Source of the DNA: Trichomonas vaginalis G3 | Taxonomy: Eukaryota > Parabasalia > Trichomonadida > Trichomonadidae | Reading direction: 5' to 3' | DNA length: 64,000 bases | Assembly (NCBI RefSeq): GCF_026262505.1 | Contig: NC_067207.1 | Span: forward strand, 30,286,082-30,350,081 | The notes under the pieces: generated by a model | What the model was told of the DNA's origin: nothing | What the model saw: the letters and a program-made list of their open reading frames with translations, nothing else | Database searches by the model: none | Position numbers and translations under genes: made by a program | Part shown: piece after piece, positions 1 through 10,132 of the stretch | How positions within the stretch are numbered: position 1 is the first letter of the stretch | How the letters are laid out: the number at the start of each line of letters is the position of its first letter

Positions 1-684
1 ATACATAGAAAACTATTGTTGCTTGAACTGAAACTTGCATGACACATAACATTTTGAGGGTCAAACACGTTTCTATAAACTGTCAAATCTGCTGGTGGAA
101 GTATAAATTGAAATGGACCATCTGGTGGTAATGGTTCGTTCTGGTTTAGTAACCGAAGAAATTGTGCCCAAGAACGTTTGTCTACTTCCCAAAATAAAAA
201 CTCTGTATCTCTTGGAGGGTTAATTTCAATCTTTTGAAATGAAACGGTGGAGTTCATCTTGTCATATTCTAGTTTCAGATAGTATGTTCCATTTAGTAAA
301 GAGTCGTATTTTTCTTGAAATTCCCAATAATATTTGTTCATTTGAGTTTGAAAGTCATTTAGAGTTTTCTCAAGACTTTCGTCTGAACGAACTGTAAAGA
401 TTCTCATTTCGTCAAATTTGTCTATTAGACCACCAGAACCTTTATACTGCCCATGAAAATATACTGCGAACATAAATGCGTTAGTTCTATTTGAAAACAA
501 AACTCTTCTAAATCCTATTGCCTTTGCATCTGAAGGACTTTGAAGCCAACGAATTGGATAGTCAAACCTGTATATTCGGGATGAAATTTCTTCATCTGAT
601 ATTGTCCTACCAGCATTTGTAAAGATATAGTCTAACGGTTTTGTATCTGCTACTTTTGTTCTTTGTTTTTCAACCTGAAGCATT
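1..684 (-). CDS. Maverick protein of the 286-aa family (window-edge partial)
   Basis: This is the same protein as the 286-aa frame at 62694-63554, here running off the window edge. It begins at the ATG at 682-684 behind the AT-rich box shared by many genes of this element. I recognise no catalytic motif. The protein is rich in aromatic residues and ends, in the complete copy, with a stretch predicted to be beta-rich. A second, diverged member lies on the plus strand at 6604-9349, so the element carries two paralogues. A virion or attachment role is a guess from its position among structural genes only. Confidence 0.7.
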
Positions 685-853
685 TAATATATGTAAAAAT
701 ATATTGTTTTAAAATGGTATGCCATATAGCTTCTTGAATTTGTTAAGAAGTATTTTGAACGTATTTTCCATCTGTATCTCTAGTGTTTACATAAGCAAAC
801 TCAGCGTACAGTTCAAATAAAATTTAAAAATGTCACTTTTTTGAAAAACGTTT

Positions 854-3004
854 TTACTTCATGCAATGTTTTATTTCTGTGCCGTCTTCAAGTATGCCCC
901 AGTACTTACGCTTGGAGAGGACATGAACTTCGGAAAATACCTTATCTAGCTTAAAACAGCCCATCTTTTCACCGACCATTCCCATTTCAATGAGTTTGTT
1001 GTATCCTTCTTCGTTCGTCATGAGTGCGTCAATGTTCTCATAGTAAACCACAACTTTCGATTTGACTTCGGAGAAGAATTTGTTGTAGTTGTCAAGGACT
1101 GCCTTTGCGAACTGAGGGTAAGACCAATGTTCGACAATAGGTTTTAATGTGGTTACTAAGCCACTTTGACCTTGAGTGAATTCGTACTTCAAAACAAAAG
1201 GAGAAAACCTTTCAACAAAGTTGTCGACCTTCTCATAATGTTTACTCTTCATCTCTTGAGGTTTTTTAATGGAATATCCCCATGTCGAATTCATAAGCAA
1301 TTTGAGTGTCATTGCAAGTTTGGGGTTTGAAGCTTTCCTAATATCATACAGTTGTTGTATGACTTTTCCAACTGTATAGTTCCTTCCCGGGAACTCACCA
1401 TCTTCGTTTGGAATTCCAGTCGGAATATATTGGACAAACCTCATGTATGCAGCGTTAAGGTCGACATAGTATATTTTTTCGTTTGAGTCGAACTTGTCGC
1501 AACCAATTGGTCCAGTTTGTGGAAATTCAAGTGAGTCTCTTATCTTCTGAGAAACTTCTCCTGTTATCTCATAAACATCGTCGAAGCAACCTGTTTCATA
1601 TAAAACCTTCTGACCTAACTCAGATGCTCTCCAATACAATTTGACGTCAATTGGATGTCTCAATGGAAGTTTGCTTATAGCATCTTGAAGTTCTTGCAAC
1701 CTCATTGGAAGTTCTTCTGGTTCAGGTTGGTATCCGAACAATCCAACTCCTTGTGGAATTGTGTACTTCTTTTGTACTAGAACTTTGTCTGGAACAACTT
1801 TTGGTCTTGCTAACAGTGAAAAGTTTGTTTCGTCTTTTGGTACAAAAGTTTCTGTCAGCTTGTCATCTGGAATTGGTTCCAACAAACCTTTCTCGAAAAA
1901 ATGTTTACAGCTCTGACAATGTTGCACTTGCCTTTTCCGAACAATGGGTTTGTAAGACTTTCGTTCAACATGAAGTGGTTGTGGACAATTACAATCTTCA
2001 ACCATGGTAAATTGAACTCAACAACATAGTCGTCATGTGAAGAACCTTTAGCTGTAGGTATGTTGACTCGGATATTGACATTTGCCAACGGTGCAATTTT
2101 TGCCAATTGACCTCTGAGAATGTACCTTGTTTCACACATGACTCAAGATACTTCATCTTCTCTTCTGTAACAAGACCAGAGTTCCTGAGACATGTGAGAA
2201 TACAAGGTTCATTGACAATTGTTTCAATTGAATTGTAAATTCCATACCTTGTCAAGTCAATGTCAGACTTATTTATGAACGGGAAGTATCCAGCATGTTG
2301 TCTGACTGCTTGAGGGTTAGGTTGGTACCATTCGAACTTGACACTTGCAATTCTTCAATTGCATTCAAAATGTCTGAGTCGGAGTCAACCATTTGTTCTC
2401 TCTTTGTAGTCTTGAAAGCGTCAAGAAGCATTGCAGCTGTTGTGACATTGCCATGTGCATAGTAAATGTGACCATCCAAATCTGTTATGGTCAATCTGAG
2501 ATTGTATCCTTTCTTATTTCCATCTTGAATTGCAGCAAGTACTCCCATGAAGCCTTCTTTGTTCTTTCCTTCGTCAAAGTTTACTGTAAAGGTTCGACCA
2601 GATGTAATTTGACTTCTAACTTCACGATACTTTTCATATGCATATCTTGTTCTTTCCATGGGAGCATGACCATCCTCTGCACTACCTTTTTTCCTTCTCA
2701 AAGGATGCAATTGTTCGTCATGTTTCCAGTAGAATCTGGCAAAGCCGTCGTGTCCTTCAACTTGAGGTTCACTAACATCGAAAGGCATGTCCATAAGACG
2801 TTCTTCTTCTAACCTCTCTAGTCTGTTTGGATAATTTGCACGTGCTGTTTCCAAATCCATTTCGTAGCGAAGACCAGACAATTTGTCATAGACTTTTATG
2901 GGTCTTCCCTTCCTATATTTAAACTTCTTCGAAACTCTCCAACCATATCTTTGTAACTCTGCTTTTATTCTAGCAGATTTTCTATCCATTCTATATGGGG
3001 GCAT
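854..3004 (-). pseudogene. Protein-primed family-B DNA polymerase (PolB), broken
   Basis: Family-B polymerase of the protein-primed kind used by Mavericks to copy their own genome. Palm motifs are visible: a YVDLN-type motif A, the K-x6-NSxxG motif typical of region III, and a motif C-like YYENIDAL stretch. The upstream part is a basic N-terminal region of about 240 residues, as in other Maverick polymerases. The gene is spread over more than one frame, with about two or three breaks, and is best called a fossil. The end of the same gene in copy 2 enters the window at 63703. Confidence 0.88.
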
Positions 3005-3034
3005 TTTTATAAAAAGAAAAAAAATATTTTTTCT

Positions 3035-3244
3035 TTACTTTACATAACCGCCTGCTGCCATAAGTCTTTGACGCCAACCCATACCAGCTAATGAAGGTTG
3101 ACTTGGTTTAGTTTCCAAACTAAACTTTGGTTTTGGTTTATCTTCAGTTTTTTTTTTTTTCTCTTCTATCGGTTTTTCGTCACTTTTCGGTTTCTCTGAC
3201 TTTACTTCACTTGTAGGAACAGTTGTTGTCGTCAACATCTTCAA
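3035..3244 (-). CDS. Small Lys/Glu-rich Maverick protein
   Basis: Frame of 69 residues, more than a third of them Lys, Glu, Pro or Ser, with no recognisable domain. Its start overlaps the end of the next upstream gene (3241-3621) by four bases, as in a compact viral gene cluster. Low complexity makes homology calls unsafe. The short overlap and shared strand support it as a real gene of the element. Confidence 0.5.
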   Translation of the reverse strand: MKMLTTTTVPTSEVKSEKPKSDEKPIEEKKKKTEDKPKPKFSLETKPSQPSLAGMGWRQRLMAAGGYVK

Positions 3245-3621
3245 TAAATATCATATGCCATTTGTTTTTGTTTTCCTTTCAACTTTTTGTGTTTGTTGTA
3301 AAGTTTAGAATATTTCGACTCTAAGTCAATGAGATGTTCTATAATGAACTGTTGGTCAGTGAAGTAAACTTTTCCATCTGTTGTCTCGAAAGCTCCTTCA
3401 GACTTCAATATTTTATTTGTGAGAGTCTGTTTCTTTTTTGAGATACTTGCCGTTCCATTTTTATGAAAAGTGACTTTGTAGTTAGGGTTTGTATTTCCAG
3501 ACCTGGCACTTTCTATTATTGAATTTTTCTCTTCATCTGTAAGTTCTTTGACAGGTTTTGACAATGGTTCTGAACTTTTTGTTTGTGGTGTCAAATCTAC
3601 CGTTTCAACTTCTTCGGTCAT
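3241..3621 (-). CDS. Maverick hypothetical protein, 126 aa
   Basis: Intact frame of 126 residues. The N-terminal third is acidic and Ser/Thr-rich, the middle carries a short basic stretch, and the C-terminal half looks helical and charged (a LIDLESKYSKLYNKHKKL stretch suggests a short coiled coil). Directly upstream of the ATG is a block reading TTACTGAGATGAA. The same block precedes the next gene at 3793, so the two genes probably share a promoter type. No family recognised. Confidence 0.6.
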   Translation of the reverse strand: MTEEVETVDLTPQTKSSEPLSKPVKELTDEEKNSIIESARSGNTNPNYKVTFHKNGTASISKKKQTLTNKILKSEGAFETTDGKVYFTDQQFIIEHLIDLESKYSKLYNKHKKLKGKQKQMAYDIY

Positions 3622-3640
3622 TTCATCTCAGTAAAAAATT

Positions 3641-3793
3641 TTAGTTTGGTTTGTTTTCAACTGGTTGTTTAGGTTTTTTAAGTCGGTCTAAAACTTCCTG
3701 AGGTATAGGAAGAACTTGACAAACACGTTGTGTAACTGCTGGAAGCCGACAAATCCATCTTGAACTTATTTGTCTCAATGCTGTATTGTTCAT
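3641..3793 (-). CDS. Maverick small protein, 50 aa
   Basis: Short frame of 50 residues from the ATG at 3791-3793 to a TAA at 3641-3643. It is basic and Pro/Gln-rich at the C-terminus and begins MNNTALRQ. Support comes from the 5' block TTACTGAGATGAA, which is identical to the one before the neighbouring 126-aa gene and placed the same distance from the ATG. No domain recognised. Confidence 0.5.
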   Translation of the reverse strand: MNNTALRQISSRWICRLPAVTQRVCQVLPIPQEVLDRLKKPKQPVENKPN

Positions 3794-3812
3794 TTCATCT
3801 CAGTAAAAAACT

Positions 3813-4215
3813 TTACATTCCCCACGTTTGAGGCGGTTGAGGTTGGTTATTGCTTACCCATTGTTGTGCATGGTTATATCCTCTGTTAAAGAATCTTTCA
3901 CCTTGGTCCATATAGTGTCCTGCTTGGTTATAGTAGTCATTTGCTTTGTTATAATAGTTTCCTGCTTGTCTTCCTACATTGTCCATCCATCCTTGAACTT
4001 TTCCTCTTGTTTCAGGATTTGGAATAAGATTTGTTGCATCTCGTGCTACATCCCAACCTTTCTGTACAGTTTGTATAATAGGTTGTGCTTTCTCTTTAAG
4101 TATACCTAATGTACTCAAAATCTTCCTTCCAACTCCAAATACACCTCTGGCTATTGTTCCCACTGCGGGTAAAAAATCTAGATGCAACTCCTGCTAATGC
4201 GCCAAATAAACCCAT
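3813..4215 (-). pseudogene. Glycine-rich amphipathic small virion-type protein, broken
   Basis: The N-terminus begins MGLFG and is followed by a basic amphipathic stretch and a Tyr/Asn/Gln-rich tail. The layout resembles the 80-aa protein at 9354-9596, which starts MGFFSKIGNF. Small proteins with an amphipathic, possibly membrane-active N-terminus occur in adenovirus-like particles (protein VI), so a minor virion role is plausible but is inference from composition. The gene is divergent from the integrase across a 17-bp spacer. One break is likely. Confidence 0.5.
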
Positions 4216-4232
4216 TTCTTATAGGATAAAAA
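4216..4232. promoter_or_regulatory. 17-bp bidirectional promoter spacer
   Basis: The spacer TTCTTATAGGATAAAAA separates the start codon of the minus-strand small virion-type gene from the ATG of the plus-strand integrase. It carries the AT-rich box seen before many Maverick genes here (TTTTTA, a few bases, TA, then an A-run ending at ATG). Both genes must use this spacer or start inside each other. Confidence 0.5.
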
Positions 4233-5189
4233 ATGACGAATCCAAACAAGGACCCCTATGTTTCTAAAGCGACAAAGAAAGCACTCATGGTAAAAATCTT
4301 TAGTTCAACACCAAATGCTTGGTTTATGGATATCTTGGAAAACATTCCGAGAGTTAGAACAGATGGACCACCATACTGGCTAATATTTGTCGGTCAAAAC
4401 ACAAGATACTGTGAAGCCATACCATTATGGTCCAAAAATATTTTAGATGTGAAAACTGCTTTGACAATATTCGTTGACAAAATACCATCAACAAAACTAA
4501 CATCTGACTGTGAAAGTTCTTTCAAATCAGATGATGTAAAAAACTATCTGCGTTCAAAAAATGTAAACCAATATTTCATTGTCGACCAAAACCACTCTGC
4601 TCTTGGTGTCATTGACGGTTGTATAAAAATGTTAAGAGACTTAAACCAACCACAAGGTGGTAAAGCAAATGAAATGTCATATGACGACAAATATAGACAC
4701 TTCTCCCAGGCAAAAGATGAGACAAGTTTTAAATATTTACAATAACCGTAAACAAAAAGGTTTGGGAAACCACCCCCCGAAGAAATGAAAACAACCCTGA
4801 CTTAGAGAAAGACTATATATTTAATAATTTAGTCAAAAAGACAAACAAGAAAGAATGCGGGCTTCAAACTTCAGAAAGGTGACAAAGTAAAAATAGAAAT
4901 ACCTAAACGCGACCCATATGAAAATACTATTGACTATGACAACAATGGAACCCGACAGGTACTCACATTCGTGTTTCGTAAAAATAGAAGAAAGTATACA
5001 AGAGAATATTATGAAGTTTTAGGCAAACATGGCAAAATGTACAGACTGCAAGCAGAAGATAAAACTACTATTGTCAGACCTCGTTTCAAAACTTGTCAAA
5101 GTTCAAGGTGGTATACTTTCAAAGACAGTTCTAACAAATATAAGACAACTCCTGACGAATATGCTAAAGAAGTTGAAAATGACGACTAA
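4233..5189 (+). pseudogene. Retroviral-type (rve) integrase of the Maverick, broken
   Basis: DDE/rve-fold integrase that inserts the element into host DNA. The first aspartate region (WFMDILENI), the second (LTSDCESSFKS) and the following HSALGVIDG stretch match the integrase core layout. The C-terminal part is basic and SH3/chromo-like, with a KYTREYYEVLG stretch. The gene is interrupted about once or twice, and its parts lie in order on the plus strand. Confidence 0.82.
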
Positions 5190-5235
5190 GCATTTCTATA
5201 CATGCGTAAACTGTCATGTAAGTGGCATGTAGTCT

Positions 5236-6585
5236 TTACTTTGTCCGTTGTTTGCGTATATCCTGAAACGCGATGTGTATGGTTTCCATCTCCTGAGTGT
5301 TACCCCAGAAACAATTTATAGCAAACTGAACGTTGTCTTTAACATCATATCCTTTACCTTTTGTCATTGCTGACCAATCCCAAAATTTATGCTTATGCCA
5401 ACCTGCTTGAGAAGTACTTAAATCTATGTAGTGACTATGTGCAGGTAAATTTTCACCTGAAATCGTTTTACTCCACCTGTTTCCTTTGAAGAGTTTGCAC
5501 AATACAAAACCTGTCGACTATTTGAGTCCAAGTTCCAAAACCCAGAACTGTTTCTGGATTTGTTGAGTTCATTGACGTATAAATAGAGCCTATAGGATAT
5601 AATGTTGAAGCATTTCTGTTTCTTTAATGTTGAAGCTCTGTTTTGTCTGCTTTCTTGTCATAAATCTTGAGCAGTGAATTTAATATTATGTTCATCCTTC
5701 ATGACATAAACATCTTTACATCTAATGTTTCTCATCGTCGTTATGTCGTCATCCGATGTTAAACCTTGTGGAAATTAGGAGGTTTACAATATAATGCATC
5801 CCCACCAGTTTCTTCAACCGTTCCTTCAATACTTTCTATAGCAACAGTTGTAAAACTTGTATGTGTATGAGTCTTATTTGCTTTCTTCTCTAACTCATCG
5901 TTAACATAAGTTTTATCTGCTTTAAGGTCTAAACATCCTGAAACCCATCCTGTATCGGCTTTAGTTTTTAAAATCTTCGATGTCCGTTCATGGTACCAGT
6001 CAACCCTTTCTATAATTTCTTTATCTTTTTCATCCACATATTCCTTATCCCGCTTCTTCACTAACACACTAGCCATAAGTCCCTTATCTACCTTATTTTC
6101 AAGGCTAACGTTTAAGTCTGTTATTTCAGATATAGAATGTGTATGAGTCTTTTTAGAATATTCGTTTTCAGCTCTCGTCACTTCACTTGACATTTTATTG
6201 TCAACATATGTTTTGTCTGCTAGTTCAGGATGAGTATGTTCTTTTGTTGCATAAGCATTGTTAGCTCTTCTTCTTCTTTTGCTATTGCATCGTCTACATA
6301 TTCTTTGTCAGCTTTGTTGTCAACATCTGCTTTCAAAAGAAGTTCATTTATAGGTTTCTCGTTTAAAGTTCTTTTGTTGGATTTATACAGACAGTATTGT
6401 TCTTCTTGTCTTGAAATAGAAACTCATCTGTTAAAGGGTTTAATGTCAGTTTTAAGTTTCCTTCTTTCAATGACTCAGATATCTTAGAATAGTTTGAAAA
6501 GTTTGTTGTGTTCTTATTTAGAGCTTTGCATAATGAGTTGTCGGTTGTGTTGTATTTCTCTCATGGAAGCAATATCTTTCGACAT
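5236..6585 (-). pseudogene. Phage-type tail-fibre/spike protein, broken
   Basis: The N-terminal and middle parts hold repeats of the type (A)DKxYVDD...KANKTHTH and THTHSISEITDL, which are hallmarks of bacteriophage tail-fibre shafts. The C-terminal part has GENLPAHSH, a signature of phage short-tail-fibre or collar receptor-binding domains. The gene ends next to the integrase and begins across an 18-bp spacer from the gene at 6604. It is interrupted about two or three times. A fibre role on a Maverick particle is inference from family resemblance. Confidence 0.72.
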
Positions 6586-6603
6586 TTTTATTCTAGATAA
6601 AAT
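6586..6603. promoter_or_regulatory. 18-bp bidirectional promoter spacer with TCTAGA core
   Basis: TTTTATTCTAGATAAAAT lies exactly between the start codon of the fibre gene (minus) and the ATG at 6604 (plus). It is almost palindromic, so it reads the same way to both genes. The same layout and length recur at 53925-53942. Confidence 0.6.
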
Positions 6604-7048
6604 ATGCTTTCAATAGAAAAAGAAAATTCAAGAGTTGCTACAACTAAACCATTAGATGAACTTTTTACTAATGTCGGTCAAAAGTTTGAGACAGATACCG
6701 TAAAGCATGAAGGCTATCGTTTGACTACCCATTAAGATGGCTAAGAGACCCATCTGTCACAAAAGCTATTGGCTTCGTAGAATGAAGTTCATTTCAGAAG
6801 CCATACATGGTTTCCCATTTACGGTCGGTTTTGAAGTTCGATACTATAACAAAGAAAAACATACGTATGAGAAATTTGAACAGGGAAAACTTTTACAAGT
6901 TAGTTTGCTTGTAAACTTAGAAACAACTCTTCAAGCTTTTCAAGAAAAAATAAACGATATCTATATCGAATATGCAAACCAGTATAACATTGACGAAGGA
7001 GAATACCATCTCGATATTATTTATGACAGGAAAAATGCAACTGTTAAA

Positions 7049-7130
7049 ATCAATAAAATAGAAGACCTTGGAGAAAACGTTTATATTTCTACAAAATATA
7101 ACAACTTGGCATGGTATAGATTTATGAGGA
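7049..7130 (+). repeat. 82-bp direct duplication, left copy
   Basis: These 82 bases of the Maverick gene are repeated identically at 8948-9029. The left copy ends directly at the inserted element, so the pair looks like a target duplication of unusual length. Confidence 0.9.
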
Positions 7131-7422
7131 GAAAAAACCAGAATTTTCGAAAAAGTGACACCAACTATTAAAGTTATTTTATTACTAGATTTATTTACAA
7201 ATTATAAGATAATATCATTAACAAAATATATTTTTAATATAAATAAAAAACTTTTTTTATACAAAAAATTACAATCAATCGATAAATATTATAAAACATT
7301 TATTCCAAAAAGATTAAGAAATAGGTGGGATCCTGCATATAATATAATTTTATGTCATAAAGCTTACAAATTTTAGATGGACCACAGTGAGAATGTGAGT
7401 GGTTAATTTAAAGGTGGTCTGA

Positions 7423-8661
7423 TAAAGATATCGAAGCTTACTCAACACAGCATGAAGCAGTTTCTAATACACAATCTTACTAGTGGTGTTTCGGTCGCCA
7501 GCGCTCTCATAGGGGTGCTGATTTCAAAAACCACTACTTCAAATTATTCAACAATACTCAATGCAGCATGAAGCAGCTACTACTGCTGTATCTTACTGGT
7601 AGCGTTTTGGTCGTTGGCTCTTGCACAGTCTCTCAGATTTTCAAATTTTTTTTTTCAACACTATCTTGTTTCGCTCTCAGAAAGCTATCCTACAAAGACA
7701 TCGAAGCTTACTCAACACAGCATGAAGCAGTTTCTAATACACAATCTTACTAGTGGTGTTTCGGTCGCCAGCGCTCTCATAGGGGTGCTGATTTCAAAAA
7801 CCACTACTTCAAATTATTCAACAATACTCAATGCAGCATGAAGCAGCTACTACTGCTGTATCTTACTGGTAGCGTTTTGGTCGTTGGCTCTTGCACAGTC
7901 TCTCAGATTTTCAAATTTTTTTTTTCAACACTATCTTGTTTCGCTCTCAGAAAGCTATCCTACAAAGACATCGAAGCTTACTCAACACAGCATGAAGCAG
8001 TTTCTAATACACAATCTTACTAGTGGTGTTTCGGTCGCCAGCGCTCTCATAGGGGTGCTGATTTCAAAAACCACTACTTCAAATTATTCAACAATACTCA
8101 ATGCAGCATGAAGCAGCTACTACTGCTGTATCTTACTGGTAGCGTTTTGGTCGTTGGCTCTTGCACAGTCTCTCAGATTTTCAAATTTTTTTTTCAACAC
8201 TATCTTGTTTCGCTCTCAGAAAGCTATCCTACAAAGACATCGAAGCTTACTCAACACAGCATGAAGCAGTTTCTAATACACAATCTTACTAGTGGTGTTT
8301 CGGTCGCCAGCGCTCTCATAGGGGTGCTGATTTCAAAAACCACTACTTCAAATTATTCAACAATACTCAATGCAGCATGAAGCAGCTACTACTGCTGTAT
8401 CTTACTGGTAGCGTTTTGGTCGTTGGCTCTTGCACAGTCTCTCAGATTTTCAAATTTTTTTTTTCAACACTATCTTGTTTCGCTCTCAGAAAGCTATCCT
8501 ACAAAGACATCGAAGCTTACTCAACACAGCATGAAGCAGTTTCTAATACACAATCTTACTAGTGGTGTTTCGGTCGCCAGCGCTCTCATAGGGGTGCTGA
8601 TTTCAAAAACCACTACTTCAAATTATTCAACAATACTCAATGCAGCATGAAGCAGTTTCTA
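7423..8661. repeat. 270-bp tandem array (four full units plus partial ends)
   Basis: Full units start at 7562, 7832, 8102 and 8371, with the next start at 8641, giving periods of 270, 270, 269 and 270. They are almost identical, differing mainly in the length of one T-run. Each unit is itself an old dimer, because AGCATGAAGCAG followed by a related stretch occurs twice per unit. Open frames inside the units are by-products of the repeat and are not called as genes. Confidence 0.95.
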
Positions 8662-8663
8662 AT

Positions 8664-8862
8664 AAATATATACATATATAAATATATACATATATAAATA
8701 TATACATATATAAATATATACATATATAAATATATACATATATAAATATACATATATAAATATACATATATAAATATACATATATAAATATACATATATA
8801 AATATACATATATAAATATACATATATAAATATACATATATATATAAATATATAAATAACAA
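8664..8862. repeat. AT microsatellite (14-16 bp TATACATATATAAA units)
   Basis: Units shorten from about 16 to 14 bases along the array. It directly follows the 270-bp array inside the inserted element. Confidence 0.95.
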
Positions 8863-8947
8863 AATATAATCAAAAAATAGTGTTTGGAAATTTAAGGTTA
8901 AGTGTCACTTTTTCTACTGTCACTTTTTCGTAAATTCTACCACACTC

Positions 8948-9029
8948 ATCAATAAAATAGAAGACCTTGGAGAAAACGTTTATATTTCTACAAAATATAA
9001 CAACTTGGCATGGTATAGATTTATGAGGA
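8948..9029 (+). repeat. 82-bp direct duplication, right copy
   Basis: Identical to 7049-7130. It begins at the first base after the inserted element and leads into the rest of the interrupted gene. Confidence 0.9.
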
Positions 9030-9353
9030 TGTTAAATCAGCCTGCAGCATATCCAGTACACCCGGACTATTATGAAGTCGAAAACCCTAATGGAACATAT
9101 GAAAATATTTTCGACCAAGATGCTATTATTGTTCATGCTTCATTTTCTGGCGCCCAAAACTCTTTCTTATGCTTGGCAAATGACTTTTACGAAAAACCTA
9201 CAAAGTTATACGAACCACCAAGTGGAAGTATTTCAGACTTTCAAGTATGGTTTACTACAGATGGAAGAAAAAGAATAATTCCATTATACCATGCGTTTTA
9301 CTTAGAACTTAGTTTCATATACAACTACTATCGAACGGTAAAAATATAATTTT

Positions 9354-9596
9354 TTAATACGGTTGAGGTGTTGGATTTGGTTGCCAACTAGACTGTGGTG
9401 CAGGTTCAGGCTGTTGTATAACAGGAGCTTGCTCTTCTGGTTCAGGGTCTTTAGGTATAATACCAACAAACTGACCTACCCTTTTACCAATATTTTTGAC
9501 ACCGTTCCAAATTCCTCTTCCTACGGTTTTTATTCCATTCCATATACCTCTTCCAACATTTCGAAAGAAGTTTCCTATCTTACTGAAGAAACCCAT
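9354..9596 (-). CDS. Amphipathic Gly/Lys-rich small virion-type protein, 80 aa
   Basis: The first 45 residues are a basic amphipathic stretch with two near-repeats of the form VGRGIWNGIKT / VGRGIWNGVKN, followed by a Pro/Gln/Glu tail. The start ATG follows GATTTTTACATATAGTAAA, a version of the element's common promoter box. The composition resembles membrane-active minor capsid peptides, but no family can be named. It looks intact and shares its design with the broken gene at 3813-4215. Confidence 0.6.
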   Translation of the reverse strand: MGFFSKIGNFFRNVGRGIWNGIKTVGRGIWNGVKNIGKRVGQFVGIIPKDPEPEEQAPVIQQPEPAPQSSWQPNPTPQPY

Positions 9597-9614
9597 TTTA
9601 CTATATGTAAAAAT

Positions 9615-9977
9615 CTAATGTCCGCCTAGTCTCTTACGTTTCCTGTTGAGTTCCATAGCATTCTTTAACTGGAGCTCATACATTCTGTTTCTCCTCTGGT
9701 AGAAAACATATTCTGGGTCAACTCCTGTGTTCGCGTCATCTGCATAAAGTTGTTTATATCCCACTTCAGGGTTTGTATAAAACTCTTTCCATCTCATATT
9801 TGCATACCATGGTGGCAAACCTAACGCAGCGTCATTTGACATGGCAGTTTGCATTTGTACATCTGTTGGCACTTGACCATAGTTTGCCATTGCAGTTTGT
9901 ATTCTAACTTCATTTGGAATATTCTCTGGGTTTGGTTGTCCAGGTTGCTGTGCATTCGCTAAGTTCTGTGCGTCCAT
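9615..9977 (-). CDS. Maverick hypothetical protein, 120 aa
   Basis: Intact 120-residue frame. The N-terminal half is Asn/Gln/Pro-rich with two near-repeats (VRIQTAMANYGQVP / VQMQTAMSNDAALG). The C-terminal half has aromatic residues and ends with a basic RKRKRLGGH tail. The start lies just behind ATTTTTATCTAATATTAA, the common promoter box. It sits between two other small genes on the same strand. No function recognised. Confidence 0.6.
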   Translation of the reverse strand: MDAQNLANAQQPGQPNPENIPNEVRIQTAMANYGQVPTDVQMQTAMSNDAALGLPPWYANMRWKEFYTNPEVGYKQLYADDANTGVDPEYVFYQRRNRMYELQLKNAMELNRKRKRLGGH

Positions 9978-10000
9978 TTAATATTAGATAAAAATATCTC

Positions 10001-10132
10001 TTACGAGTACATATACTGAACATTTGCAGGCATTGGTTCATCTTCATATTCTCTGTACTTTTCTGCCACGTCAAATAAATAAATGACACAATGGAAAAAA
10101 CCTAAAACAAGTAGTCCTATTTCAAACCACAT
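10001..10132 (-). CDS. Single-pass membrane microprotein, 43 aa
   Basis: Short frame from the ATG at 10130-10132 to a TAA at 10001-10003. Residues 4-19 form a hydrophobic segment (EIGLLVLGFFHCVIYL), followed by an acidic tail ending in tyrosines. The gene overlaps the end of the methyltransferase region by about 16 bases, as in a compact viral gene cluster. The hydrophobic pattern in a tight gene array supports it as a real small membrane protein. Confidence 0.5.
   Translation of the reverse strand: MWFEIGLLVLGFFHCVIYLFDVAEKYREYEDEPMPANVQYMYS

Larger units (their letters stand above)
7131..8947. mobile_element. Non-autonomous MULE-like element carrying a satellite array
   Basis: The insertion interrupts a Maverick gene. 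Its ends are inverted: AGAATTTTCGAAAAAGTGAC near 7140 on the left and AGAATTTACGAAAAAGTGAC on the minus strand ending near 8938 on the right. The right extreme reads GAGTGTGG on the minus strand, the same as the start of the MULE at 11752. The interior has an AT-rich part, a 270-bp tandem array and an AT microsatellite. No transposase was seen. The flanks are an exact 82-bp duplication. Confidence 0.75.
6604..9349 (+). pseudogene. Second 286-aa-family protein, split by an inserted element
   Basis: Paralogue of the 286-aa protein at 62694-63554. Shared features are an N-terminal TKPLDELFTN block, a central charged region and a C-terminal block with HASFSGAQNSFLC and FQVWFTT. The coding region is separated by the insertion at 7131-8947, which is flanked by an 82-bp duplication of the gene itself. 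It is a fossil with about two breaks beside the insertion. No biochemical function is recognised. Confidence 0.72.

Noticed and set aside
7568-8650. Repeated 61- and 75-aa open frames
   Set aside because: They recur once per 270-bp tandem unit in two frames and have no protein character, so they are by-products of the repeat.
8627-8873. Tyr/Ile-rich open frames on the minus strand
   Set aside because: They are the AT microsatellite read as protein.
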